64,000 nt of DNA from Azoarcus_F sp048158365 (lineage in GTDB: Bacteria > Pseudomonadota > Gammaproteobacteria > Burkholderiales > Rhodocyclaceae): assembly GCA_048158365.1 (NCBI GenBank), contig JBLLNL010000007.1; one strand, written 5' to 3'. Shown here piece after piece: positions 29,952-39,223 of this stretch. Below the pieces are notes generated by a model that saw nothing but the letters and a program-made list of their open reading frames with translations, was not told the origin of the DNA and made no database searches. The stretch's first letter is position 1; each line of letters opens with the position of its first letter. The position numbers and the translations under genes were made by a program.

Positions 29952-31211
29952 TCACATGGCAAACTTGGCTGCCTGGCGCGCGGCTGCGAGATCCTGGGGA
30001 GCCTTCAATGCAATTTCGGCGCGAACCAACGCGAGACGGGCATGCCGCAGCGCGTTGCCGCGCATCGTGGCGTCCCCGGCCGCGGCAAGTGCCTCGAAGG
30101 CCTTGAGCAGCCGCAGCACCACTTCGATAGTACCCGCGCCGTCCCGGGCGATTCCGGTAAAGGCGTCGTCGAACATGTCCGCCATGGACAATTCCGGCAC
30201 CGCGACGCGGTCGAACTGCACGGAAACGTCACCCGCCTTGCCGCACTCGTTCCACGTGACGAACAGGCGGACAAACGCGCCCGTGACGGCGATGGCGGTC
30301 CCCGGATCATTGACCGCCGGCGAAAGCGCGTGGCTGGCGATCTCCGAAAGGACCACCAGTCCGAACCGCGGATCCTGTTCAAAGACCCTCGAGCCGCCAA
30401 TGTCGAACGCGGCAGCGATTGCTTCGGCGTCCTCGTCGGACACACTGTCCGACGCCTCCCGGATGACCCACGCGACAGGGCGGTTTGGCGTGCAAAAGGT
30501 GCCGGGCAACGCCGCCACAACAATCCTCAGTTGCGACTCCACCGCCCGCTTCTGCAACGCGGCGGTGTCGACATACCCTACGTACCCGATGGCCTGTCCG
30601 AAGACCGCCCGACCCCTATCTGGGGGACTGGACGCCGCGACGCCCCCAAGACGTGGGGCCGACTGCCGCTTCCGAACAGCTTTCCCGGCTATCGCTTCCA
30701 CCTTGTCGATCGTATCTCCCAGCCGACCGAGCCGGGCGATTTTATCGACCCAGCGGATGAAGGCAAGAATGACAATTGCAAGCACGCCTATTGTCAGGGA
30801 GAACAGGATAAAACGACTGCCCGGTCCACCGTAAGCCCCGTTCATCAGCGCAATGAGCGCGACCACGCTGTAGATAAACGCGCCGATGAACACCGACAGC
30901 GCGTTCTGCGAAACGTCATCGGCGATCATCAGCGAAAACGAGCGGGGCGTCGCAGACTGACTTGCCGACGCATAAGCGGACACCATCGAAGTCACCGCGA
31001 ACGTGGCCATCATCAACATGCTCGACGCGATGATCTTGAGCAACGTTTCGGTCGATTCCTTCGAGATGTCCGGCAGGAAACGGTCGAGTTCAGTCATGTC
31101 CATGAGATCGGCGAGAAAAACTGCGGCAATGGACAGCACGCAGACGATGAGTGGCCTGACCCACAGCCGCTCATGGAACTGCTTGATGACGAAACTCAGG
31201 TGATCCAACAT
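29952..31211 (-). CDS. DUF2254 membrane protein
   Basis: Protein of about 419 residues. Four hydrophobic segments occupy the N-terminal 160 residues (for example LIVCVLSIAAVFLADL and FILFSLTIGVLAIVILAFI), followed by a soluble domain with the DUF2254 segments DIGGSRVFEQDPRFGLVVLSEIASHALSPAVNDPGTAI. The function is unknown; a channel-like role has been suggested only by topology. The ATG at 31211 is preferred to a GTG ten codons upstream. The 324 bp to ahcY holds the RNA elements described separately. Confidence 0.85.
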   Translation of the reverse strand: MLDHLSFVIKQFHERLWVRPLIVCVLSIAAVFLADLMDMTELDRFLPDISKESTETLLKIIASSMLMMATFAVTSMVSAYASASQSATPRSFSLMIADDVSQNALSVFIGAFIYSVVALIALMNGAYGGPGSRFILFSLTIGVLAIVILAFIRWVDKIARLGRLGDTIDKVEAIAGKAVRKRQSAPRLGGVAASSPPDRGRAVFGQAIGYVGYVDTAALQKRAVESQLRIVVAALPGTFCTPNRPVAWVIREASDSVSDEDAEAIAAAFDIGGSRVFEQDPRFGLVVLSEIASHALSPAVNDPGTAIAVTGAFVRLFVTWNECGKAGDVSVQFDRVAVPELSMADMFDDAFTGIARDGAGTIEVVLRLLKAFEALAAAGDATMRGNALRHARLALVRAEIALKAPQDLAAARQAAKFAM

Positions 31212-31288
31212 CTTCGGCTCTCCTGCCACTTCACCCAATTGTGTCGACCGCTATCGAGCCAGAACGCAACCCCCCGACCGACAGCCTC

Positions 31289-32359
31289 CTACCGCCTGTT
31301 ATGCCGCATCACGCTGACGATGATCGTGATCACGGTGATCGGCATCACGTAGCCGAGCATCGCGTTGGAGAACGCCGGCAGCAGCGCGTGTTGTTGAGCA
31401 GCCAGCACCAGATAGGCGGTGTAGGCGGCGTAGTAGCCGAGGAACACCGCGCCCTCCCAGCGCGCGATCTCGCGGCCGGTGATCATGATCGGCAGGCACG
31501 CGAAGGCGACCGCCAGCATCACCCACAGGTCGAAATTGCGCGCAGCCTCCGAGATCGGGATGCCGCCGGCCGACACCAGGCCGGTGACGCCCAGTACCGC
31601 GAAGATGTTGAACACGTTGCTGCCGATCACGTTGCCGACCGCGATGTCGCGTTGGCCGCGGATCGCTGCGACGATGGAGGTGGCGACCTCCGGCATGGAC
31701 GTGCCGACCGCGACCACGGTCAGACCGATCACCAGATCGCTGACCCCGAAGGCCTGCGCGAAGGCCACGGCTGCGCCGACCAGCCAGTCCGAGCCCTGCA
31801 CCAGCGCGATCAGGCCGGCCAAGATCAGGCCGAGCTGGACGCTCCAGTGCCGGTCCCATTTCGTGTCCGGGGGCATCTCCCCGGCGAATTCGTCCTGGGT
31901 GTCGCGCGACGCGCGCCTCGACTGGCGTATCAGGAAGAACGAATAGGCGGCGACCAGCATGAACAGCACGGCCGCCTCGAGCCGGCTGATGTTGCCGTCC
32001 AGTGCCATGACCACCATCAGCAAGGACGCGCCGAGCATGATCGGGATCTCCTGGCGGATGATCTGTTCGTGCACCAGCAGCGGCGCGATCAGGGCCGAGA
32101 TGCCCAGGATCAGCAGGATGTTGGCGATGTTGCTGCCGATCACGTTGCCGATCGCCAGATCCGGCGTGCCGGTCAGTGACGCCCCGACCGATACCGCCAT
32201 TTCGGGCGCGCTGGTGCCGAACGCGACCACCGTCAGACCGATCACCAGCGGCGACACGCCGAACGACAGCGCCAGCTTGGCCGCGCCCCGGACCATGACT
32301 TCGGCGCCGATGACGAGCAGCGTGAGGCCGAGAACGAAGAACAGGGCGTGGGTCAGCAT
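31289..32359 (-). CDS. Calcium/sodium antiporter (CaCA family)
   Basis: Membrane protein of 356 residues with ten hydrophobic segments in two inverted halves. Each half carries the alpha repeat: GLTVVAFGTSAPEMAVSVGASLTG...IGNVIGSNIANIL and GLTVVAVGTSMPEVATSIVAAIRG...VGNVIGSNVFNIF. This is the YrbG-type Ca2+(or K+)/Na+ exchanger pattern. It begins 15 bases after metK on the same strand. Confidence 0.93.
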   Translation of the reverse strand: MLTHALFFVLGLTLLVIGAEVMVRGAAKLALSFGVSPLVIGLTVVAFGTSAPEMAVSVGASLTGTPDLAIGNVIGSNIANILLILGISALIAPLLVHEQIIRQEIPIMLGASLLMVVMALDGNISRLEAAVLFMLVAAYSFFLIRQSRRASRDTQDEFAGEMPPDTKWDRHWSVQLGLILAGLIALVQGSDWLVGAAVAFAQAFGVSDLVIGLTVVAVGTSMPEVATSIVAAIRGQRDIAVGNVIGSNVFNIFAVLGVTGLVSAGGIPISEAARNFDLWVMLAVAFACLPIMITGREIARWEGAVFLGYYAAYTAYLVLAAQQHALLPAFSNAMLGYVMPITVITIIVSVMRHNRR

Positions 32360-32374
32360 GGCGTGGGTGCGTGA

Positions 32375-33541
32375 TCAGAGGCCCGCGTTGGCCCGCAGTG
32401 CCGCGGCTTTGTCGGTCGTCTCCCACTTGAACTCGGGTTCGTCGCGCCCGAAGTGGCCGTAGGCGGCGGTCTTGCCGTAAATCGGGCGCAACAGGTCCAG
32501 TGTCTGGATGATGGCTTTCGGGCGCAGGTCGAAATGCTTCGCGATCAGTTCTTCGATGCGCTCGTCCGGCACCTTGCCGGTGCCGAAGGTATCGACCATA
32601 AGACTCACGGGCCTGGCCACGCCGATCGCGTAGGCGATCTGGACCTCGCAGCGCTCGGCCAGGCCGGCCGCGACCAGGTTCTTGGCCACGTAGCGTCCGG
32701 CGTAGGCGGCCGAACGGTCGACCTTGGATGGGTCCTTGCCGGAGAACGCGCCGCCGCCATGGTGGGCCGCACCGCCATAGGTATCCACGATGATCTTGCG
32801 CCCGGTCAGGCCGCAGTCGCCATGCGGGCCGCCGACCACGAATCGGCCGGTGGGGTTGATCAGATAACGCACTTCCCCCTGCATCAGCTCTTGCGGCAGT
32901 ACCGGCTTGATGATCTCCTCGATCACCGCCTCGGTGATCTGGGCATGGGACACCTCCGGGTCGTGCTGCGTGGACACCACGACCGTGTCGATCGCGACCG
33001 GTTTGCCATCCACATGCCGCACGGTGAGCTGGCTCTTGGCGTCCGGGCGCAGCCACGGCAGGCGGCCGTCCTTGCGCAGTTCGGCCTGGCGCTGCATGAT
33101 CCGGTGCGCATAGAAGATCGGCAGCGGCATCAGCGCCGGGGTCTCGTTGCAGGCGTAGCCGAACATCAGGCCCTGGTCGCCCGCACCCTGATCGAGGTCG
33201 ATGCCCTGGCCTTCGTTCACGCCCTGCGCGATGTCGGGCGACTGGCGGTTGATCGCGGTCAGGATCGCGCAGGAGCGGTAGTCGAAACCGATCTCGGAAG
33301 CGTTGTAGCCGATCCGGCGGATCACGTCCTGCGCGATTTCCTTGTAGTTGGGATGGGCGGTGGTCGTGATTTCGCCTGAAATGACGACCAGGCCGGTCGA
33401 CACCAGTGTTTCGCAGGCCACGCGGGCATGCGGGTCCTCGGCCAGGATTGCGTCCAGCACTCCGTCAGACACCTGGTCGGCGACTTTGTCCGGATGGCCT
33501 TCCGACACCGACTCCGAGGTGAAGAGATATTCCCTGCTCAT
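32375..33541 (-). CDS. metK: S-adenosylmethionine synthetase
   Basis: Makes SAM from methionine and ATP. It has 388 residues. Family motifs: GHPDKVADQVSDGVLDAI, GAGDQGLMFGYACNET, GRFVVGGPHGDCGLTGRKIIVDTYGG and GGGAFSGKDPSKVDRSAAY. It heads a minus-strand run with the CaCA antiporter and DUF2254. A terminator-like hairpin lies 20 bases before the ATG. Confidence 0.97.
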   Translation of the reverse strand: MSREYLFTSESVSEGHPDKVADQVSDGVLDAILAEDPHARVACETLVSTGLVVISGEITTTAHPNYKEIAQDVIRRIGYNASEIGFDYRSCAILTAINRQSPDIAQGVNEGQGIDLDQGAGDQGLMFGYACNETPALMPLPIFYAHRIMQRQAELRKDGRLPWLRPDAKSQLTVRHVDGKPVAIDTVVVSTQHDPEVSHAQITEAVIEEIIKPVLPQELMQGEVRYLINPTGRFVVGGPHGDCGLTGRKIIVDTYGGAAHHGGGAFSGKDPSKVDRSAAYAGRYVAKNLVAAGLAERCEVQIAYAIGVARPVSLMVDTFGTGKVPDERIEELIAKHFDLRPKAIIQTLDLLRPIYGKTAAYGHFGRDEPEFKWETTDKAAALRANAGL

Positions 33542-33560
33542 GGCTACGCTCCAAAAACGA

Positions 33561-33602
33561 AAATCCCCAGTATGTCTGGCGTGGCGCCAGCTCCGGGGAT
33601 TT
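33561..33602 (-). promoter_or_regulatory. Terminator-like hairpin in the metK leader
   Basis: AAATCCCC (33561-33568) pairs with GGGGATTT (33595-33602). Inside, CTGGCG (33576-33581) pairs with CGCCAG (33585-33590) around a TGG loop. On the metK strand the stem is followed by TCGTTTTTGG and then, ten bases later, the start codon, so it has the form of an intrinsic terminator placed before the gene. It does not fit a SAM riboswitch class I recognise. Confidence 0.6.
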
Positions 33603-33774
33603 CGTCGAGCGGCGACGCTTTAGCAGTATTTGCGTGTCGGCCCGCAGCATTTGCATGCGATAGCGTCCACATCCGCCCTGCAAGTTGTCGTGTTAACTCG
33701 GCGGCTGGGCGATAATTGTAGCGTTTCCAATTTGCCGGTGAAAGCAGTTCCGCTGCTTCCGGTCCAGGCCCTTC

Positions 33775-34635
33775 GTGCTCGTCTCCCCAGTCTTCCGGTT
33801 TTTGTCGCGTCTGCCGCTGTCCTGGCTTCACCGCCTCGGCGCGTTGGCAGGGCGCGTGGTCTGGCTGTTCTCGAAGGGGTATCGGTCCCGCGTACGCGAG
33901 AACCTGATCATCGCAACGGGTCGCGACGACAAACCGCTGCTCGATGCGGTGATCGCCGAGACCGGCCGGCAGATGCTGGAACTGCCGTTCGTGTGGGTGC
34001 GACCGCAACAGGAGGTGTTGTCGCGAATCGTCAGGGTGGAGGGGGTTGAACTGCTGGAAGCTGCCCGCCGGGACGGCGCCAGCGTGCTGTTGCTGACGGC
34101 GCACCTCGGCTGCTTCGAATTGTGCGCGCAGTACTGCTCGACCCATGGTCCGATCACGGTGCTGTATCGCCCGCCGCGCAAGGCCGTGCTGCAACCGCTG
34201 ATGGAGGCGGGGCGCGCACGCGGCAATGTGCGGGTCGCGCCGGCCGACGTGTCGGGTGTGCGCAAGCTGGTCAAGGCCCTGCGTAGCGGCGAGATGGTCG
34301 GCATGTTGCCGGACCAGGCGCCCAAGGAGGGCGAGGGCATGTGGGCGCCGTTCTTCGGCCGGCCTGCCTGGACGATGACGCTGGCCGCGCGCCTGTCCGA
34401 GGTCAAGGGCGTGCGCGTGATCATGGTCTGGACCGAGCGGCTCCCCGGGGCGACGGGGTACGTGCTGCGTCTCACCGAACCGGTCGAGCCGATTGAAGGC
34501 GATCTCGCCGCCCGCACGGTCGCGATCAACCGTGAGATCGAGCGCCTGATCCTGAGATGCCCCGCCCAGTATCTGTGGGGCTACAACCGCTACAAGAGGC
34601 CGTCGGGTGTGCCGCCGCCCGAGGGCGAAGCATGA
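33775..34635 (+). CDS. Lysophospholipid/lipid A acyltransferase, first copy
   Basis: LpxL/HtrB-family inner-membrane acyltransferase of 286 residues, starting with GTG. Catalytic HX4E motif is in LLLTAHLGCFELC, and the FPFFxR-like substrate segment is MWAPFFGRPAWT. These enzymes add secondary acyl chains to lipid A. It overlaps the next acyltransferase by four bases, and the pair diverges from metK, a betaproteobacterial arrangement. Confidence 0.9.
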   Translation: MLVSPVFRFLSRLPLSWLHRLGALAGRVVWLFSKGYRSRVRENLIIATGRDDKPLLDAVIAETGRQMLELPFVWVRPQQEVLSRIVRVEGVELLEAARRDGASVLLLTAHLGCFELCAQYCSTHGPITVLYRPPRKAVLQPLMEAGRARGNVRVAPADVSGVRKLVKALRSGEMVGMLPDQAPKEGEGMWAPFFGRPAWTMTLAARLSEVKGVRVIMVWTERLPGATGYVLRLTEPVEPIEGDLAARTVAINREIERLILRCPAQYLWGYNRYKRPSGVPPPEGEA

Positions 34636-35504
34636 GTCGCCTCGTCATCGCGCTGCTGTGGTTGCTGCACTGGTTGCCGCTGGGTGTGCTCGCGCCGATC
34701 GGTCAGGCTATGGGCGAGATCCTGTATCGGGTCGCGCGTGCGCGTCGGCATATCGCCGACGTCAATCTCCGCCTGTGCTTTCCGGCCCTGAGCGAGCCCG
34801 AGCGGCGCCGGCTGGTGCGGGCGCATTTTCGCATGCTGGGTCGCAGCCTCATCGAGCGCGGGTTGCTGTGGTGGGGCAGTCGGGCGCGACTGCAGCGGCT
34901 GATCCGGATGGATCGGCCCGAGAGGATTCAGCGGCTGCTGGACGCCGGGCGCCCGGTGATCCTGCTCGCACCGCACTTCGTCGGGCTCGATGCCGGCGGA
35001 ATCTCGGTCGCGATGCGCTTCAACGGCGTCAGCATCTATGCGAAGCAGAGCGATCCGGTGATCGACCACTGGCTCAAGCACGGTCGCAGCCGCTTCGGCG
35101 ATCAGCAGCTGATTTCGCGCTCGGACGGCGCCCGGCCCACGGTCAAGGCGATGAAGGCAGGCCGTCCGTTCTACTACCTGCCTGACATGGATTACCGTCT
35201 GAAGGATTCGATCTTCGTGCCGTTTTTCGGCGTGCCTGCGGCGACGATCACCGGCCTGTCGCGCCTGTCACGGCTGGCCGGGGCTGCGGTGGTGGTATGC
35301 GCCGCGCGAATGCTGCCGGGCGGACAGGGCTATGTGATCGAGGTCGGCGAACCGTGGGAGAACTTCCCCACCGCGGACGTGGAAGCGGACACGCGGCGCA
35401 TGAACGAGGAGATCGAACGGCTGGTGCGCACGATGCCCGAGCAGTATTACTGGGTGCACCGCCGCTTCAAGACCCGCCCGTCGGGGGAAAGCAAGCCGTA
35501 TTGA
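34632..35504 (+). CDS. Lysophospholipid/lipid A acyltransferase, second copy
   Basis: Paralogue of the gene before it, 290 residues. N-terminal hydrophobic segment, HX4D motif in LLAPHFVGLDAGG, and the conserved LPDMDYRLKDSIFVPFFGVPA. The PDMD segment marks the LpxL/LpxM-type lauroyl or myristoyl transferases. ATG at 34632 overlaps the previous stop. Which chain each copy adds cannot be told. Confidence 0.9.
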   Translation: MSRLVIALLWLLHWLPLGVLAPIGQAMGEILYRVARARRHIADVNLRLCFPALSEPERRRLVRAHFRMLGRSLIERGLLWWGSRARLQRLIRMDRPERIQRLLDAGRPVILLAPHFVGLDAGGISVAMRFNGVSIYAKQSDPVIDHWLKHGRSRFGDQQLISRSDGARPTVKAMKAGRPFYYLPDMDYRLKDSIFVPFFGVPAATITGLSRLSRLAGAAVVVCAARMLPGGQGYVIEVGEPWENFPTADVEADTRRMNEEIERLVRTMPEQYYWVHRRFKTRPSGESKPY

Positions 35505-35516
35505 GTGAGGCTGGTT

Positions 35517-35752
35517 GCATGGACACTGTGGCGTTTAGCGAGCCCGGCATGGCCGCTGTCCCTGCGGCGACTCGGCCCGAGCGCATGCCGCTGTTGGCGA
35601 GCGTAGCGGCCGCGGGCCTCGCTGTCTGAGCGCGCCAGCGCGAGTTCGAGGCCTGCAGCGAAGCGCGCCTTACAGCGGCAGCGGGAGTGGCCGTCGGAGC
35701 CGAAGGGACAGCGGCCATGCCGGGCTCGCTGCGCCGCAATGGGTTCATGCGA
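35517..35752. repeat. Large inverted repeat with perfect 27 bp core, upstream of dapF
   Basis: Bases 35537-35563 and 35704-35730 are exact reverse complements (core GAGCCCGGCATGGCCGCTGT). Weaker complementarity extends both arms to about 110 bp each, with about 10 bp between them. The 317 bp between the acyltransferase and dapF consists almost only of this structure, with no gene. It resembles a non-autonomous mobile repeat; an RNA from it would form a very long hairpin. Confidence 0.75.
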
Positions 35753-35821
35753 TTGCGCGTGCCGACTGGACGGGCTTCGGCCGGTAGAGGAAAATCCCGG
35801 CTCAATGAAGGGAGTGCTTTG

Positions 35822-36658
35822 ATGCGCATGCGTTTTACCAAGATGCACGGGCTGGGAAATGATTTCGTCGTCATCGACGCGGTGCGCCAGTCGGTATCGC
35901 TGACGCGGGAGCAGGTGCGGGCGATCGCCGATCGCCATTTCGGTGTCGGCTGCGATCAGCTGCTGGTGGTCGAGCCGACGTCGACGCCGGGGGTCGATTT
36001 CCGCTATCGCATCTTCAATTCGGACGGAAGCGAAGTCGAGCAGTGTGGTAACGGTGCGCGCTGCTTCGTGCGTTTCGTGCGCGAAAAAGGCCTCAGCGAC
36101 AAGGACGAGATCCGGGTGGAGACCGCGTCCGGCATCATCGCACCGCGCCTGCAGCCGGATGGCCTGGTCACGGTCGATATGGGCGTGCCGGAACTGGAGC
36201 CGGCCAGGGTGCCGTTCGCATCGGACTCGAATGCGGTGGTCCAGGCGCTGGAACTGGACGGTGATGTGCGTATCGCGATCACCGCGGTGTCCATGGGCAA
36301 TCCGCATGCGGTACAGGTCGTCGCCGATGTCGATACCGCACCGGTCGAAGTCATGGGGCCGCTGATCGAGCAGCATCCGCGCTTTCCTGCCCGGGTCAAT
36401 GCCGGTTTCATGGAGGTGGTCGATGTCCACCGGATCCGGCTGCGGGTGTTCGAGCGCGGTGCGGGCGAGACGCTCGCCTGCGGCACCGGCGCGTGCGCGG
36501 CGGTGGTCGCGGGCGTGTTGCGTGGCCTGCTCGAGTCGCCGGTGTCGGTGGAGACCCGGGGCGGGGTGCTGAAGATCGACTGGACCGGTCCGGGCACGCC
36601 GGTATGGATGACCGGCCCGGCGGTCACCGTCTTCGAGGGCGAGCTCGATGTCGCCTGA
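35822..36658 (+). CDS. dapF: Diaminopimelate epimerase
   Basis: Converts LL- to meso-diaminopimelate for lysine and peptidoglycan. It has 278 residues. The two catalytic Cys are in QCGNGARCF and ACGTGACAAV. N-terminal MHGLGNDFVVID is conserved. ATG at 35822 follows GAAGGGAG; the frame is open further upstream through the inverted repeat, but homology starts here. First gene of dapF-DUF484-xerC. Confidence 0.96.
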   Translation: MRMRFTKMHGLGNDFVVIDAVRQSVSLTREQVRAIADRHFGVGCDQLLVVEPTSTPGVDFRYRIFNSDGSEVEQCGNGARCFVRFVREKGLSDKDEIRVETASGIIAPRLQPDGLVTVDMGVPELEPARVPFASDSNAVVQALELDGDVRIAITAVSMGNPHAVQVVADVDTAPVEVMGPLIEQHPRFPARVNAGFMEVVDVHRIRLRVFERGAGETLACGTGACAAVVAGVLRGLLESPVSVETRGGVLKIDWTGPGTPVWMTGPAVTVFEGELDVA

Positions 36659-36697
36659 TGTTCCTGACTTTCGACGCTCGCAGGGAGTGCCCGATTC

Positions 36698-37348
36698 ATG
36701 ACTGCCGATGATGTGCTGAGTTACCTGAAGCAGCATCCCGATTTTCTGTCCCTCCACGGCGAGATCTTCACCGAGATCACCGTGCCTCATCCGCATGGCG
36801 GCCAGGCGATCTCGCTGGCCGAGCGTCAACTGCACGCGCTGCGGGACAAGATCCGGCTGCTCGAGCTGAAGCTGGCGGAGCTGATCCGGTTCGGTGAGGA
36901 GAACGACGAGATCGGGGAGAAGGTCCATCGGCTCAGCCTGCAATTGCTGGAGTCGGACAACTACGAGAGCCTGCGTTACGCGTTGCTGTCGAGCCTGCGC
37001 GACGATTTCGCGATCCCCCATGTGGGGGTGCGGATCTGGAACAGTGTGATCAGCCATGGCGACGAGGATTTTTCGCCGGTCAGCGATGACCTGCGCATGC
37101 TGGCGGGCGACCTGCATCAACCCTATTGCGGGGCGCCGAACAATCTCGAACTGCTTCAGTGGTTCGGCGAGGTGGCCCCTCATGTCCGCTCGGTCGCGCT
37201 GATCCCGCTGCGTCGGGATGCGCAGGTCTTCGGCCTGCTCGTACTCGCCAGCGAGGAGGCCGAGCGTTTCTATCCGGAGATGGGAACCCTGTATCTTTCC
37301 CGGATCGGCGATCTGGTGGCTTCCGCGTTGCGTCGTCATCTGGGATGA
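36698..37348 (+). CDS. DUF484 family protein
   Basis: Protein of 216 residues. The start ADDVLSYLKQHPDFLSLHGEIFTEITVPHPHGGQAISLAERQ and the GAF-like C-terminal half (SVALIPLRRDAQVFGLLVLASEEAERFYPEMGTLYLSRIGDLVASALRR) are characteristic. It sits between dapF and xerC in many proteobacteria; the role is unknown. Its stop overlaps the xerC start (ATGA). Confidence 0.92.
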   Translation: MTADDVLSYLKQHPDFLSLHGEIFTEITVPHPHGGQAISLAERQLHALRDKIRLLELKLAELIRFGEENDEIGEKVHRLSLQLLESDNYESLRYALLSSLRDDFAIPHVGVRIWNSVISHGDEDFSPVSDDLRMLAGDLHQPYCGAPNNLELLQWFGEVAPHVRSVALIPLRRDAQVFGLLVLASEEAERFYPEMGTLYLSRIGDLVASALRRHLG

Positions 37349-38286
37349 ACCTGCCCGGTCCGGTTTCGCCCGCCGGCGCGAGTGCGTCGTCCACCCCGGC
37401 CGGCCTGCCGGCCGAATGCGAGGTCTATCTGACCCATCTCGCGAGTCAGAGGCGGTTGTCGCCGCTCACGGTGCAGCACTACGCGCGGGACCTCGCGCGG
37501 CTGGCGGCCCTGGCCGACGGTCGACCGCTCGGTGAGCTGGTGCGACACGACATCCGCCGTTTCGTCGGGCGGCTGCATGGCGGTGGACTCGGCGGCCGCT
37601 CGATCGCCCGGGTGCTGTCGGCATGGCGCGGCTGTTACCGCTGGATGTTGCGGCAGGGCTTCGTGTCGGCGAATCCGGTGGAGGGCGTGCGCGCACCCCG
37701 GTCGCCGAAGACGCTACCCCGGACCCTGTCTCCGGACCAGGCGGGCGCAATGCTCGATGCGCAGCCCGAAGACGATCTCGAACTGCGCGATCGCGCGATG
37801 TTCGAACTGCTGTATTCGTCCGGGTTGCGGGTGGCGGAGCTTGCCGGGCTGGACGTGCATCACGGCGTGGATGTGGAGGAAGGCCTGGTGACCGTCATCG
37901 GCAAGCGTGGCAAGACTCGCAGCGTTCCGGTCGGCGGGCCGGCGCTGCGGGCACTGCAGGCCTGGCTGAGCCACCGCCACGACTGGGTGCGAGGCCACGA
38001 GCCGGCCTTGTTCGTCACCCGTACCGGCACGCGCATGAGCACCAGCGCGATCCGCTCCAGACTGATGCGCTGGGCGAGTCAGCACGGGCTCGGGGTTCAC
38101 GTTCATCCGCACATGCTGCGCCACAGCTTCGCCAGCCACCTGTTGCAGTCCAGCGGTGACCTGCGCGCGGTTCAGGAACTGCTCGGCCATGCCAGCATTC
38201 GCAGCACCCAGGTCTATACCCATCTCGATTTTCAGCATCTCGCCAAGGTCTACGACGCGGCACATCCGCGGGCGCGCAAGCGCTGA
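37345..38286 (+). CDS. xerC: Site-specific tyrosine recombinase XerC
   Basis: Chromosome-dimer resolution recombinase acting with XerD at dif. It has 313 residues: an N-terminal SAM-like core-binding domain (about 20-110) and a catalytic domain. Catalytic residues: Arg in SSGLRVAELAGL, HxxR in HMLRHSFASHLL, His/Trp-position LGHASI and nucleophile Tyr in STQVYTHLDF. The N-terminal 25 residues are Pro/Ala-rich and variable. Start is coupled to DUF484. Confidence 0.95.
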   Translation: MNLPGPVSPAGASASSTPAGLPAECEVYLTHLASQRRLSPLTVQHYARDLARLAALADGRPLGELVRHDIRRFVGRLHGGGLGGRSIARVLSAWRGCYRWMLRQGFVSANPVEGVRAPRSPKTLPRTLSPDQAGAMLDAQPEDDLELRDRAMFELLYSSGLRVAELAGLDVHHGVDVEEGLVTVIGKRGKTRSVPVGGPALRALQAWLSHRHDWVRGHEPALFVTRTGTRMSTSAIRSRLMRWASQHGLGVHVHPHMLRHSFASHLLQSSGDLRAVQELLGHASIRSTQVYTHLDFQHLAKVYDAAHPRARKR

Positions 38287-38417
38287 GCCATCGCGTCGAA
38301 GTATTTAACGTCCTGGATGCGATATTCCCCAAAGTGAGAAATAGTTGTGCAGAGCCTTAACCGCTCATGGGTAAGCTGGGTTCGACGATAAGCAGTTCGT
38401 CGTAGTGGCCGAATCAC

Positions 38418-39008
38418 ATGGGGTCAGCGAAGGGGCGCGTGCCACGAGGCACCGGTGTGCTGGCCAGTGTCGAACGATGGGTAACCCGTGAAAAAATCGT
38501 GAATCCAGAATCCACAGGCAATGCCGTCGCCGAGCGCAGGAACGATACGCACAAGCTGATGAGAGCGGTCTCCATCATTCTGGCGCGCTACGAGCTTCAC
38601 AATCTGAAGCGCCTCTACGACGATTTCGAGCGTGACATCCTGTTGCCGCTGCTGCTCGGAGAAGTCGCGCTGCACAATATCGGTGCGCGGGAGCGCGGTG
38701 AAACGCTCCCGCCCAATGGTGACGCCGAAGACTGGCTGGACTGCAGGCTCAAGCCATGCAACGCCTACTCGATTGCCGCTGCGACCGGCCTGCCGCGCGA
38801 GACGGTGCGGCGCAAGATCGCTCGCCTGGTCGAACTCGGCTGGTTGAACAAGCGCCACAACGGCCATCTGTATGTGAGCTCGAACGCGCTCGAGTATTTC
38901 GGTCGATTGCTGCTATCCCGCGACCTTCCGGAGTTGCTCGAAACCACCGACAAGGTTCGCCGTCTCTATGCCGATGCGAACGTGGACCTTCCGTGCTTGA
39001 CGCGCTGA
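38418..39008 (+). CDS. HTH/winged-helix-like protein of unknown function
   Basis: About 196 residues if started at the first ATG, but the start is uncertain: no ribosome site is clear, and a shorter form from MRAVSIILARYE (38562) is possible. An N-terminal helical region is followed by YSIAAATGLPRETVRRKIARLVELGWLNKRHNGHLYVSS, a helix-turn-helix with a wing, as in MarR/GntR-type regulators. I cannot name a regulon. It lies alone between xerC and the rRNA methyltransferase. Confidence 0.6.
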   Translation: MGSAKGRVPRGTGVLASVERWVTREKIVNPESTGNAVAERRNDTHKLMRAVSIILARYELHNLKRLYDDFERDILLPLLLGEVALHNIGARERGETLPPNGDAEDWLDCRLKPCNAYSIAAATGLPRETVRRKIARLVELGWLNKRHNGHLYVSSNALEYFGRLLLSRDLPELLETTDKVRRLYADANVDLPCLTR

Positions 39009-39017
39009 CATAGTCCG

Positions 39018-39057
39018 AACGGCTCGACCGCCCCATCGACGCCGGCGCCGGTCGAGC
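39018..39057 (+). terminator. Candidate terminator after the HTH gene
   Basis: Perfect 11 bp inverted repeat CGGCTCGACCG / CGGTCGAGCCG with an 18 bp loop, 10 bases after the stop codon. A weak T-rich stretch (CGTTTCTTGC) follows. Confidence 0.5.
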
Positions 39058-39223
39058 CGAACATCCCGTTTCTTGCAGATGCGAAGGCGTCCGTCACGGT
39101 GTCAGCTCGCGTCCCGATCCCCGTCTCAGGCCGGCAAACTGCACGCGGACCCTTGGGCGGTTCCTGGCTCGCATCGAAATCGCAGTAGAATCGGCGCCTT
39201 TCCCGCTCATTCGGTGGTTCGCG

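Noticed and set aside
31279..31291. CGACAGCCTCCTA resembling one end of the 166 bp element
   Set aside because: Only 13 bases, without a second end in range; too short to call a copy.
38418..38427. TGGGGTCAG resembling the polA palindrome arm
   Set aside because: Only nine bases match and no inverted partner is nearby; a similar nine-base match at 43064 is equally weak.
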